Shown: positions 1 to 13,600 of the stretch, one piece after another
Position numbering within the stretch: the first letter of the stretch is position 1
Layout: each line of letters starts with the position of its first letter
Source: Rhynchonema sp. JSB1_4
Taxonomy: Eukaryota > Nematoda > Chromadorea > Monhysterida > Xyalidae
DNA length: 64,000 nucleotides
Assembly (NCBI GenBank): GCA_030248065.1
Contig: JASAMV010003354.1
Coordinates: 35,908 to 99,907 of the forward strand
Direction of reading: 5' to 3'
Translations under genes and position numbers: made by a program
Notes under the pieces: model-generated
What the model was told of the DNA's origin: nothing
Database searches by the model: none
The model's input: only the letters and a program-made list of their open reading frames with translations

Positions 1-469
1 CACTACTGTATAGGGGATGTTACTTAGGGGGGGCTCTATTAATTCACTGACCCCCTTTTGGGGGGCTGTATTACGGGGGGGCTCTATTCTGGGGGGCTGT
101 ATTTAGGTTTTTACGGTACTCCGGTTGAGACCCAATACCCAATACCGACCCAATATCAAAAAATTTCAAAATTTTTGAAAAAAATAGGTCTGTTTTGGAT
201 TTTTGATCGAATACCAGGTAAAATATGACTGAATTTTTCACATTTCTTAACGTTGCAGTTGAAAAATAGCGATTTCAAAAGCTGAAAAATTAAAAATTTT
301 ATAAAATTTCAGGGCTCTGAGGCGAAAAATAGGGCAAAACAGGGGTATTGGGTGGCACCCAATACCTGGCGTGCTGGCGAAGACCCAATCCAATACCCAA
401 TACCAGGGCCACATCCAATACTCAATACCTGGTATTGGGTATTGGGTACCCAATACCAGGTATTGGGTA
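1..469. repeat. G-rich and ATTGGGT-repeat element ends
   Basis: Bases 1-110 carry repeated GGGGGGCTCTATT/CTGTATT motifs, which recur near 30935-30985 and 35175-35260. From about 130 the sequence holds repeats of CAATACC/GGTATTGGGT in both orientations, as in the element at 33866. The first MITE copy is inserted at the end of this block. Confidence 0.55.
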
Positions 470-942
470 TAGGGTTAGAGAGATGTCGGGTGTCGGGTGC
501 CAAAAAAGTGTAGGTGTCGGGTGTCGGGTGCCTCCAGGTGTCGGGTGTCGGGTTTTTTTGGGACCCGACAGCCGACACCCGACACTTACGGTTCAAAACA
601 TCAGTTTTGCCGAGAAAAGAATTTTGAGAGAAAATTTTCTTCGAACCAAATGTTTCCGAAGACGCAGAATGTGTCATTTTGGTGTTTATTTTGTGTGAAA
701 ATACTTGAATACAGTCACTTGATCCAAAAAATTGCACTAATAGTGCGAAGGAGCAAAAAGTTGCCTGTTTTTGGTCCAAAAAAACAGGTGTCGGGTGTCG
801 GGTTTTTTTCCAAAAACCAGATGTCGGGTGTCGGTTTTTTGGAACTGTCGGGTGTCGGCTTTTTTCTCAAATGTCGGGTGTCGGGTATTTTCAGATGTCG
901 GCTGTCGGGTGTCGGGTACCCACCCCCCGACCTCTAACCCTA
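470..942. mobile_element. MITE family A, copy 1 (GTCGGGT type), 8-bp TSD
   Basis: Ends TAGGGTTAGAG and CTCTAACCCTA are inverted. Both sides carry the exact duplication ATTGGGTA (462-469 and 943-950). The interior has GTCGGGTGTCGGGT arrays at both ends around a unique middle (a stretch containing GAAAATTTTCTTCGAACC). It is non-coding; open frames here are products of the 7-mer repeats. It is inserted into an ATTGGGT-type repeat. Confidence 0.85.
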
Positions 943-986
943 ATTGGGTATTGCCCCCATGCCTACTGAAGGCGCAGCGTGCAAGC

Positions 987-1359
987 CAGAGATTAGGATC
1001 GGGCCGGGATTTTGGACTTTTGGCTCTGCCGGCCCGACCCGGCCCGAATTGCTCAAATTTCAAGCCAAAACCATCGTTTTGGACCAAAAATCGCGCTTCG
1101 CGCAGAGTATATGCACATTTTTTGTGGGTTTTGCAAGTGCAAGTAAGTTTTTGCAGAAATTTTTACAGAAACCGAATCACAAACATAAGCATTGTTCACC
1201 AAAATTTTTTTGCAAATTTTGGCTTTTTTGGACGATTTTTTCCTTTGACCCCAAAATCGGGCCGGGCCGCAATTTTGGGCTTTTAAATCGGACCGACTCA
1301 GGCCGGAGTTTTGGTCAGTCGGACCGGACCGAGGTTACCCGGCCCGATCCTAATCTCTG
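987..1359. mobile_element. MITE with GGGCCGG arrays
   Basis: Inverted ends CAGAGATTAGGATCGGGCCG and CGGCCCGATCCTAATCTCTG. Flanks GTGCAAGC (979-986) and GTGCAAAT (1360-1367) agree at six of eight bases. Related to the element at 34522 (ends CAGAGGTGGGAATCGGGCCG). The interior includes the TCGCGCTTCGCGC core. Confidence 0.75.
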
Positions 1360-1681
1360 GTGCAAATGGGGCTTTTTGATGATTTGGGTCATAGAGCGTT
1401 AAAAACACCGGAAGACACAGTGGCAGTGCGGTGTCTATGTTAAATACGTCAAGTTGGGGGTTCCCCATCCTGAAGCACTGCAGTTTTTATCCGTTTTCGG
1501 AAATTTTCCTGGTGTGCAAAGAACATTTTTCCACATGTACTCAGAAATAAAAGCCCCGAACAGGTCCGCCAAAACGAGACTGTAAATTAACAACGCCCCT
1601 TACTTCTCATTTAGGTTTTACGGTATCGTAGTGTTGCTCGAAAGCAAAGCAAAGCAAGTCTAAATTGTGCTTTGATTTCAG

Positions 1682-4600
1682 GCACCGCAGCAGCAACAAC
1701 ATCAACATCAGCAAGTTCAATATCAATCTTCCGTCAATCCGAACGCTTACCCGCAACACACAGGTTTTGGGGACCACTGTAGTGGCTGGGGGGGATGGGG
1801 GGGAAGGGTATCTATCTCGAGCCGACCCCAAAGGGTATCTCGAGTAAGTAGATTTATGGTTTTCAAAGGCAAAAATAGGTGTTTTTCGACCTCGGGACCC
1901 CCAAAAATCGCGCGCTCCGCGCGCAAACACCCAAAAATGGTCATTTTAGGCCAATTTTCGGCAAAAATGTCAAAAAGTACCCATTTTTAGGCCAATTTTG
2001 CAGAAAAATTGCATGCAAAAAAACGGCCTTTTTTCGCCTTTTGACAGACCACAGGGGTATCTTGAGTAGGGTTAGAGAGAGTCGGGTGTCGGGTGGGCCA
2101 AAAAAGTGTAGGTGTCGGGTGTCGGGTACCTCTCGGGTGTCGGGTTTTTTCGGACCCCACACCCGACACCCCACACCCGTAAGTACCGTTCAAAACATCA
2201 TATTGCAAGAAAATTAAAAAATCAACCAAATGTTTCCGAAGACGCAGAATGTGCTTTTGGTGTTTGTTTCGTGTGAAAATACTTGAATCAGTAATTGAGC
2301 CAAAAAATTGCACTCATGGTGCAAATAGCAAAAATTTGCCTGTTTTTGGTCCAAAAACAGGTGTCGGGTGTCGGGTTTTTTCAAAAACTAGATGTCGGGT
2401 GTCGGTTTTTTTTGCACTGTCGGGTGTCGGGTGTCGGCTTTTTTTCTGAGATGTCGGGTGTCGGGTACTTCCAGATGTCGGGTGTCGGCTGTCGGGTGTC
2501 GGGTACCCCCCGACCTCTAACCCTAATCTTGAGTAGCCTCTGGGGGATCAACCAAAACTCCCCCCCCCTATGGTATCTTGGGTCGATTGGCCTGCCACCA
2601 CACTGTTGGGGACCGCACAAAATCTCTGCAATATAAATTTTGGGCTTTGGCTTCTGGGTGGGGTGGGCTTGGGCCTGACGTTGGGTTTTGGCTGAGGCCT
2701 GTGGTGTGGTTAGGCTTGTTTTTTTGACCTATGGTTAAGTTAGGCTCAGGTGCATGGTAACACTTAGGCATTGCTGTGGCTACTTCTGAAGGGAGATACT
2801 GTGCCCCATGGCCGTGGTGTTGCGACTCTGGCAGGCCGGCAACACTGTGACGCCAAAAATGAGGGGCGGCAGCCTACCTGTTGCACCTGCCGAGCAGAGA
2901 GGGGTGATCTTGCGCAATTTTTTATGGCTAAATATTGATGAAAATGTACTTTGAAATATAGTTGCAATTTTTTCAGAAAAGTATACTCACTGGATTTTTC
3001 GGAAAAGAACGTTTTTTTGATATTTTTCCAGCCAAAAATTGTCGCCAGTTCAAATGCGCCACATTTGGGCGGAATGCGGTCTAAAATTGCTTCTACGAGG
3101 AAAAGACATGCTGGACAAGTTAACTAAAACACATAAAAATGGCGTTTTTGCACGATTTGAGAAACCGACTTCCTAACTTTTGAAGTTTTTTAGAAATTTT
3201 TTCCGAAAATTTTCGGGTAGGATACAATACAAGTTTTTTTGGGTGCCTATTTTTGCATGCTATAAAGTGCATATGTCGCGCGATTTGTTGCACTTTTAAG
3301 GGTTTTCGGTCGAAATTTGGGCTTTTTTGACCGAAAAATAGGCATTTTGAGGGCAAAAATCGGGGCGGGTAGGGTACCAGAGCGTGGCGGGTAAAGGGTA
3401 GTGTACCAGGCCGGGGCGGGTAGGGTACCATTGGGGGCACCCCCTCCTCCCAGCCACAGCACTGTCCTGGACCAAAATCGGCACAGATACCGGGTTATTG
3501 TGCCCAGGATCTGAAGGCCACTCGTTTGCGTAGTGGAGAATTTTTAGGGGGATGTCACCAATGTCACTGTACTAAGTTCGTAGGGATTGAATTTTTATGG
3601 GTTAAAACGTGCATAAATCGCGCGAAGCGCTCTGAATTTTTGCACTTTTGGCCGATTTTAGCCCGCCCTAGGCCATGGTTAGGCCAGGCCACTTAAGCCA
3701 AACCTAAAGCCCAAGTCCAACCAGAAGACAAAGCACAAAATTCATATTGTCGCAATTTTGTCTGTCGGGATCGTATTTGTCGGCGCTTTCGTCGAATTTT
3801 TTTCGAGCGTTTTTGTACTATGTCATTCAGTCGATGAAAGCAAATTATGAATTTCATTTAGGGGTTGCGCTGAGGGGATAGGTGCTCTAATGTCAACACC
3901 ACGTGAGGTATGAAAACTCCACACAACGTGCGAAAATAGCCCATGAATTCGTGTTATCTATCCTCCGGCTCTGAGTTCAGTTCTGCCATTTAGTCGTTAG
4001 TAGGGTTAGAGGTCGGGGGGGGGGGGGGGGTACCCGACACCCGACATCTGAAAATACCCGACACCCGACACTTGAGAAAAAAAGCCGACACCCGACAGTT
4101 CCAAAAAAACCCGACATCCGACATCTAGTTTTTGAAAAAAACCCGACACCCGACACCTGTTTTTGGACCAAAAACGGGCAACTTTTTGCTCCTTCGCACT
4201 ATTAGTGCAATTTTTTGGACCAAGTGACTGCATTCAAGTATTTTCACACAAAATAAACACAAAAATGACACATTCTGCGTCTTCGGAAACATTTGGTTCG
4301 AAGAAAATTTTCTCTGAAAATTCTTTTCTCGGCAGAACTGATGTTTTGAACCGTAAGTGTCGGGTGTCGGGTTCCAAAAAACCCGACACCTACACTTTTT
4401 TGACACCCGACACCCGACATCTCTCTATCCCTAGTCGTTAGGTGCGCTGCACACAAATCAATCAAGCGGCTTGACGATGGACGTCACGAACACCCTGCAA
4501 AAAAGACTACTACTAGTACTTGAGTTATAAACAGGATAACGAACCACATGGTTAGACCAAGATCTGTTGGCGCCCTTCCCCAGGCCTGTCGCAGCAGCAG

Positions 4601-7600
4601 CACTACCGCGGTTCGCAGCACCCAAACAGTCCACTAGAACCGTTGGACCCGGTGCATTTTCGCGAAATGGTCGAGAGACAGCAACAACGTCAGCAACAAC
4701 AACATCAATATTCCTCCACTGCTGCAGATCATGTGAGTGACGCACCACAACACCATCCTCCATCCACAATGCAACAAGCAGCCAGCACCTCGTATTATGC
4801 ACTACCACCACAGCAGCAGCACCCTGCCATGCAGCAACCCGGGCCAGACCAGAACCAGTACCAGACAAGGATGTCGACACCCACACATGTTCGTGTGCTC
4901 ACACAAACACCCATATTGTGATTTGTGGTGTGATCGTTGTGTGGTTGAACCGGTTTTATCAGTTTTTTTGTTCTTCGAACGAAATTTTCCACACCTCACT
5001 TTCTGTAACCGTTTGTTATGTTCTGTTGTGATGTGATCTGGTGAGAAGTGTTTCGTCCTTCGCACAGTATCATCGAATTTTTGCATACAGTTCTGACGCC
5101 ATTTTTAGGCCCAAATGCAACAGCAACAGCACCCTCAGCAATATGGCGGTCCACCTCAGACACAACAGCAGTGGATGGCTCAGCAAGGTTACTTTCTGGC
5201 CGTGGAGCTAGTGTTAGAGGTCGGGGGTAGCCGACACCCGACATCTGAAAAGAAAGCCGACACCCTACAGTTCTAAAAATACCCGACATCTAGTTTTTGA
5301 ACCAAAAACAAACAGAATTTTGCTCATTTGTATCAGTTACGCAATTGTCTGGCTTAATTTACTGAATAAGCTTTTTCAAATGAAATAAGCACCACAGCGT
5401 CACATTCGGAAACATTTAATTCGAAGGAAATTTTCCCAAAATTCTCTGAGCAAAACTGATGTTTTGAGCCGTAAGGGTCGCGCGTCGGGTCTCAAAAAAC
5501 CGCCACCCGGCATCCAGAGGCACCCGACATCGCTCTAACCCTACTTGGAGCTACAAAAAACCTCATTTTACAATAAATAGTTTGCAGGTGGAGGTCAGGG
5601 GCATTGGCAGCAACAGGCACAGTACGGCCAACCACAACAGCGCATGATGTACAATCCGCAAATGCAACAAGGTTACCCAGGTAAGTATCTAGTATCAGTC
5701 TCATCTATTCAACGGACTCGCGTTTTGGCCGAAGTCTGATCATTTTTGTAACAAGTTGTCAACACCATAAAAAATTTTCAAGATGCGTTTTTCTTCACAC
5801 AGGAGGCGATATGTGTGCACAGCAGCAACAACAACAGCAGATGTACCAACAGCCGCAAACGAGCAATACACCGGTGCCGTCCAGTCCGCGACAACAGCCC
5901 AACACACCACATTACACACCGGGACGCTCGCCGCTGGGCAGTCCACATATGCAGCAAAGTTCGTATGTGATTGTAGTTGAAATTGTCAACTACGAAGCAA
6001 CTAACTGCTGATCGCATTATCTCAGGTCAACACCAAGTCCCCTCATCACCGTATGCCCGACCTCAATCTGGTTCATGCACACCACATGGACATGTGCAAT
6101 CACCGGCCACTGCTGGTGGAACACCTACACAAGCGCAAACTGGTCAGTGCTAGTTCAGTGTGAACGTTGTGTTTTATCCTTGTCATGCACAGGATATCAC
6201 AACATAAATTTATTTAACGTAATCAGCTCTTTATTGCTGCTGATATGTGCTTCGCAGGTTACCACATAGCGCAGTCGCCCCAGTCCAGCGGTGCTCCTCC
6301 ATCAGGCACCCGTTCATCGCCGTATGCCGCCGTGTCCGGAGGCCCATCGCCAGGAGCTGCCGCGTATTCGACCCCTCCAGGCTCGGTCTATAATCCTCAA
6401 CAACAACAAACACCGCAAACGCCCCAACAACGCGTCATGCCCATGGGCGGACCGCAAGGTTCGGGTCACTCAAGCTTTCGACAATGTTTCGAGCTCAGCG
6501 CCAGCTCATCATCAAGTTTGGCAGCCACAGGCCAACGTTCACTCATACGCAGTGATGTGGTTGGGGGGTATGGGGGGTATTACCCCCACCCCAACTGCTA
6601 GGTAGCTTTCTTGCTCCGGTCACCAAGTAAAAAAAAGTGTTGATTTTAGTGCCAAAATGACCATTTTATGGGCCAATATGGTCCAATTCGTTCAAATTTT
6701 CTCACACGTGTACAAAAATACGCATTTTTTAAGGCTTATTTTAGCATAATTTCGACCAATTTTTATACCCCTGTTTTTGACTTCTGGACCAATACCCTCC
6801 AAATCGGGGTACCCGGCTAGCTAGCTAGCTTTCTTGCTCGGACCAACTACATCACTGCTCATACGGCTGAGAAGGATTGCTGCTTTTTGACACCATTTGG
6901 CACATCATAACTGCCCGATTTTTAGGTGTCCCAGTGTCGTACCCAAGTGGCACCAGTACCGGCTACCAGCAACAGCAAGCGCAGTGGCAGCCAATGAGCC
7001 CAGGCGCTGCGCAACAACAATATCCGGGCACACCGCAACAAGGTTTGCTGCCGTTTTTTTTGCAACGTATTTTGATAAGCACCAGAATAAAAGTAACTCC
7101 GTCTAATTTTCAGTCCGTCATCCAATGATGATGTCCCAAGCACAACCAATGATGCAACAACCGCCAGGCGGTCGGGTGGTGAATGCGCGCATGCAGGTTC
7201 GTTATCATAGCTGCATTTTGTTATTATCGATGAACGCTGATTGGCATCCTGATGTGCACAGGTGCCGCCTGCGCAATACCAACAACAGCCACCCCAGAAT
7301 CAGTATCAGCAAGGCCAGCCGCAATATCAGCCGGCTGTCAGACCACCCATGCAACAGGTTCGTGTTTCGTTGTTAGTTTTTTTTCAATTTCATCGCAGAA
7401 ACGCATCCAATTATACGGTCCATGTGCGCTTGCAGGGTCAATACCAGCAACAAGCAGCACCGCAGCAACAAATGTACGGATCGCAACAACACCAGCAGCA
7501 GTACTACAATTACAATCAATCACCACAGCAGGCTTACTACCAACAGCAAGGACAACAAATGCCGCAGCAAACGCCTAACTCTGGGTTGGTCTGCGCAAGT

Positions 7601-10600
7601 CGTATATTTAGCGTGTAATCAAGTTAGCGATCTAATCAGCGTCATTATTCAATATTCAATCTGTGTTCTTGATCTGATGTAATTATTAGGCTCGGGAGCT
7701 AAATTTCTAACCGCATTAACTCGCGCGAAAACAGTCGTTTGTTTATCGTGCTTCTGCAACCGTATAGAATGGCTATTTTGGGCGTTATCAATTCCAGTAC
7801 CCACAGATAACGCAAGCATTACATGTTGATTGTGCCGTTTTGCACTATCGGGCACCGAGCATTAAAACTGTTGTTGATTTTTGAAACCATGTTATGAACG
7901 TTGCTCGTCAAAGCTACTGGTTATCTGCTCTCTGGTTTTTATTTTTTGCTGAATAAGTCTGTGTGAACTTTCAAATAAATAATGCGCCATTTTGCTACAT
8001 TTCAGCTACCCGCCTTCATCCAGCCAGCAGCACTCACCCAGATACCAGGTGCCCAATAACGTATGTCACCTGATTGTCAATCAGCTTTTGTCTTGTCAAT
8101 CAATTGAGTGCCACACCGAAACTTTGAAATGTACGATTTTATGACTTTCATGTTCTCATCATTATAATTAAGGCTGCGAGACCGACCGCTCCAATGCACA
8201 TACAACAAACGCACCAGCCGCCAGCCTACAATATGCAGCAACCGAGGCATCATGGTTAGGTCAATGAGAAAAGTGAGAAAATTGGTGATTATGATAGCAA
8301 GTTTGTGCTGTATTCCAGGTCCAACCAGTCCCCAGTTCCATTCCCCACCGCCACCCCAATCGGGCGGTATGCGGCCAATGGGACCATACGGACAGCAACA
8401 GCCACCTGTCAGAATGCAACACGCTGGTCCCAGACCGGGTGAGTCTGACCAGATTTTCAAAACGACGTTTTGTTGTTTAAAAGTGTTTTAAAGCTGTAGT
8501 CCAGCTTATTTTGCAAACAGTCGATGTGTTTGTTCTCACAGGCACTATGATGTCACCAACAGGCCAACCGCAGTATGGCGGTATGCCGACACATTACGGG
8601 CAGGAGCATCATGGTGCAATGCAGCAAGCACCACAACAACAACGAGCACATTACTTTGGGCATGATCCAAATATGAACAGTTAGTCGCGGTTTAATTGTT
8701 GATCATTTCAATGTGGCGTGCTTGTTATTGATTCTCAACTGCAGTCCCCGGCGATCTGTGTCTGGTTGGCTGCATCTTCTACATCGTGCCCGACTACGAA
8801 CGACAACAAGATGCATCGGTGGTGGAGGATTGGCGATTATTGATTTTATTGCACGGTGGTCAGGTTGATGTAGTCTACACGCCCAGATGCACGCATGTGC
8901 TTGCATGCACCATACAACATCAGGCTGTCAGACAGGTACATCTTCTAGTCTATCCATTTCCTGATTTAGGGCGAACTTAGGTTGCATCCGAAATCCGGAA
9001 CCCGGAAATAATTTGCATGCAAAAATACAAAACATTTCCGGACTCTGGAAATATTTCCGGAAAATGCAAAAATTTACCTGCAAAAATAATGCGTTTTACG
9101 GAAATATTTCCGTATTCCGGTTTCCGGATTTAACCTAAGGCCGCCCTCAGTAATACTGTTTTCGTAAGTTGCAAGGTGAAATTGCGCGGTGCGATATTTT
9201 AATAGTCTCTTGGATGGAACAAGCCAAAAAAATGCGTGTTCAACACCGTGGCATGCTAGAAAACGGCAAATGCAAACGAGTGGGTGAACAGACTGATAAA
9301 GTTCAGTATTGCATTGCAACCCATGCCATGGGTCAGACCTATTCATGTGTATTGGTGTCGTACTGCGTGGGGAAGCCAAAATAACCACATTATTAACCGG
9401 ATTATTGCGTAAAATGTGAGAAGAGAATGTATGTTCATCTCAACGTGAGCTGAGATACAGTCAAGGTACTCGACATGAATTCAATCGTTTTCAACAATAC
9501 TTATTGATGTTGTCGTTTGACGCCCTGCCGTCTGGGCGTGGTGTTGTCGCTGCGTTGCGGTCTGTGATGTGTGCGCATGTGATTCACGAGATCGCTGGTC
9601 AATCGAAATACAGCGCCGCAATCAGCACAACAATTGTGCGATGCCAGAGTCGTAATGCGCATGGCGTTTAGCAGGTTCATTGCCGGATTCGGGGGTGTGC
9701 CACTCGCCGCTGTGGTAATGGGGTGTCGCAACTGGTGGCCAGTCGTGCCGGGCAGTAATGCCGGGTTGATGTGCAGCAACGGTGGTGGTGGTGGCGGCGG
9801 GAATATGCCGCTGTTTACTGTTGTGGTGGGTATAGATGGGCCCAACAGATGATGGGCAGAAAGTTTTGTGGTCTTCGGCAAATTGCTGTGACCCGCGGCG
9901 ATGTGTGACATCATAGTTGCTGCAGCTGCAGTCAGGCCGAACAACTGGGGAGCGTTGGCAGCGGCCAGTAGAGCGGCGTGTGGCACAGCTACGGTCGGTG
10001 TACTGATCGGTGGAGGGCTTACGCTCGATTTGGAGGACTCTGTCGTTGTAGTGGTGCTACCTGAAATGAAAGTGAGTGAGCAGCTGAAGAAAGTGATCAT
10101 GTTTGTTGGCCAGTAAGGTGCACCACGTGGTACTTAGACCGGTTCTGGAATTATGATCCGCATTTATTTTCTTGGCCTAAACTCCCGCTAGGCGCATGCT
10201 GTGCGCATCGTAACTTTCTCGTTCCAAATGCCTTCATTTCGAGACATCACACTTCGAACGAACACAAAATCTAGTGCATGCCCTGCCCACGCACGCACTT
10301 GATGTAGTGCTTTTGTGACTGTTGCCCAGCGCCGAATCGCCAGACGAATGCCGAGCTGTTGTGTGCTTGTTCGTGCTTGATTCGCTGGTCTGATGCTGAT
10401 CCTCCTCATGCTCGTCAAGAAAAGGCTGCCAGAGCTTGACTCGCTTGGGTGCTTGCTCGGTCATCACTGCGTCGCACTAGATCGTGGACGCCTGAATATA
10501 AGTTTCCATGAAAGATGGGTATGTATGAAAGAAACACAGGAATAATGGCACAGTGAAGAAGAGTATCAAGACCACAAAAAGCTGAAATAGTTGGTGCGGT

Positions 10601-13600
10601 AACATGTGGATCGCGCAGTCTTCTTAATCCAGCAAACGTGCAATGAGCGTCTTATGTGCAGCGGACCAACTATAATGAGTGTGTTTATAGCGCTAAGCTG
10701 GAAAATATGGTAATGACATGCTGTCATATACCAGCGGCCTATTGTGATTTGAGGTTTGCGCTATACCATTTCAGCCTTGAGCATGGCACGGGATCGCAAG
10801 TATGCTGATGTAAAAGACAGCGGCCTGTGCTGCATGGTCAAAGGCAACAACGCGCTTTAATAAAGAAGCTTTTCCCGGTTGATTAAACCACCAGAAGGTG
10901 ACAAATAACGTATGATTAAGCAGTTAACGACGATCATTAGCGACATGTATCTCTATTTGCTTTGGTCATATGATTTAAGCGGGTTTGGCTCGTGTCTTCG
11001 AAGCTTAACGAAATTCTCTAAGTCTGCCTGTTTATGTCGGTAATCCTCGTTAATTGTGGTCGATGCTGGTTTCAATGAGTTGTTAAACCATAACAAGGCA
11101 CAGCTTTGCATCATAATCTGTAGGTCCACAGTGTCATCCATGCGCATCGCATCTTGGTGCGTTATCACAAGCCTAATGAACGTAATGAACAGGTAGAAGT
11201 CAGTATGAAAGTGCTGAGCAAAGCTTAAAGGGTGAATTGCGCGTGCCTAAACCACAGTCAGCTAATGCACTTACCTAATTCAGACTGGTCTCGGCGTCAC
11301 AAATGTCAATGACAATAAGCAGCGCCCCCCAATTTGATGCATTTCATTAAGATGCTCTGGGAACAGTATATTCGCCAGCAACTCCCACAGTCTGGATTGC
11401 AAACTGCCTTTGACAACATCACACCTGAACCGGACCTGGTTTACGGTAGCCCTAAAGTCATCCTGTTTGCTGTCTTATTGGCATACTGTATGTACTGTAA
11501 GTGTGCCGCGTGAGGGTTCACCCTGGCTGTTTTGCTCTGTCACAAAAGCAACTGTATTTATGGCCAGTCGCACGCCGTCTGAGATCCACGTAGCCGCGGC
11601 ACCGGCACCGGTCGAAACGGCACGCGTCACGTGCAGGGCACGGGCTCTCTAAAGCACACCACACACATCATCCACAAAATCTGTTGCGCGTTACCTCTTG
11701 ATGAGCTGTAATGACCCTGCCTGAGCACGATCAAACAACTGCTTATTATAGCTGCGTCATTACATACGCTCTGATGAGAACCAACTGGAGCGGTTGTTTT
11801 CAAAGTTCACAGCGATGATAATTGCTTGTTATCAAACACGCAGCGATTAAACAATACCAGTTGTGACGCAAATCACGTTGCTATGATAAGAAAAACTGCA
11901 GGATGCTGTAAATGGGTACATGCGCCGTACATGGAGATAGACGTAGAGTCTGCACGACGAGAGCCACTACCAAGGAGCCAAGGACAAAGAAGTTTTCGTA
12001 ATTGACCGCGTGACACTGGTTTTAATAACGTGTCACTCAATCAATCGGCTGGTTGTTGAAATTCAGCGAACCAGTCGGTACGGCACGGCTATGTACATAC
12101 CGTGTACAGCAGAGTAGCTGATGAAATAATATGCACGTCATTTCGCATGCAGATGGCGCACATTTGAATATAAATAAAGACGACGGTATACGGTAGGCGG
12201 TATGTGGACAACATAAGACACTAAATGGACGAACACTGGTGCAAGTCAGGTTCTTGTCCCAACTCTGGAACAAACCACGGCGAAAAGTGTGTTGGTGGAA
12301 ATGTTCTTGTCGAGATCGCAGAGATGACGGGAATCTCTCTGGAGCATTGGGGTTTGTCGTTTGACGCCTCGTTGACGGACCGGACTGGCAGGCACATATG
12401 CAAATGCAAAGGTCAATTGGGACAACTGATGGAACAAGAAAGTGGTTGTGCAAGAAATAAACAAAGAAGGAACACGAGCGTGCTGATTTTGATTATACAA
12501 CATGCTGTGACCCGTCCAGACATTGTGCCTGTGCCGACATGTATGTCTGATCACGCTTCAACAGTCGTGGTCGTGGTCTTTTGCATGTAACCATCAATTG
12601 GGTGCTGGATGAGTGAGTCGTTATAAATTGGCGGCGGGCTGGCAAACGAGCAGCAAAAACAAATGTTCACATCTGCTGCAGTGAAAATGTGTGACAATTA
12701 CAATTCACCACAACTATACTGGCAGGCGGAAAAAAAACCGGTTTTTTTTCCGGAAAAAAAACCGAAAAAAAACCGTTTTTTTTCCCCCCCCCCCCCTCTT
12801 TTCCCTTTTTTTTTTCCTTCTGTTCCCTTCTTTTTTTAAAATCCAAAAAATAATCCTTTTTTTCCAATATTTTTTAAAAAAAAATAATAAAAAATTATAT
12901 TTTTTTCAGTGAAAAATTGGCTCGAGCACAAAAATTAACCGGCCCAAAATGGGCCAAAAAGCGTGTAAACCAAGTGTTTTCGACCGACTTCAACACTCTT
13001 CAAGAGCACTCTCGTCACTTCGAACAAATTTTGCACTGAAATTGTAATTTAAAAAGTGCGCTTGTGGAAAAAAACTTTCGGAAAAAAAACCTTTTTTTCC
13101 ACAAAAAAAAAAAAACTAAAAAAAAAAACCCCACCCACCCCCCGCCCAAATAAATGGGCTGCACGCGCATGGGACCAAAAGGAGTCTCGAAGGTCTTTGT
13201 GTCCTGGCTGTCATGAGGCAATTGCTCGTAGTTAAGATTTATGGTATTTTGTCCTATTTCCATGTAGTTCATGCCTATGAAACTCGCATGCGAGTGCAAG
13301 AGCGCCAAACAAACAAACGTATGATAATGATGATTGAATTGATTCGAATGTAATTGATATCGCAACGGGTGGCTGCCAACAACACGATAAGATCACAACC
13401 GCCCTCTCTTCCACCCTCGCGAGACTATTTCTATCGCCCTTTCACCGCATGGTGTGTTTGATCAATCACATCTTGTGTATTTTGAACAAGTTGGGTCCCC
13501 TCCACAACAAAATTGGGTGTTCTGCTGTCCGTTTCCGCACACCTTGTGCTATTTCGTATAAATTGCTGAAAAGCCCGGTTAGTGAAACAATGCCTGCTTG

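Noticed and set aside
348..937. Several long open frames on both strands over the GTCGGGT arrays
   Set aside because: They are translations of 7-base tandem repeats (SGVGCRV-type), recur in all family A copies, and have no domains or splice context.
931..945. CTAACCCTAA, resembling telomeric repeat
   Set aside because: It is the terminal inverted repeat of family A with an 8-bp duplication, and is never tandemly repeated.
12225..12590. 121-codon open frame (+) in the PAXIP1 intron
   Set aside because: A comparable frame exists on the other strand, and there are no domain, splice or codon-use signals.
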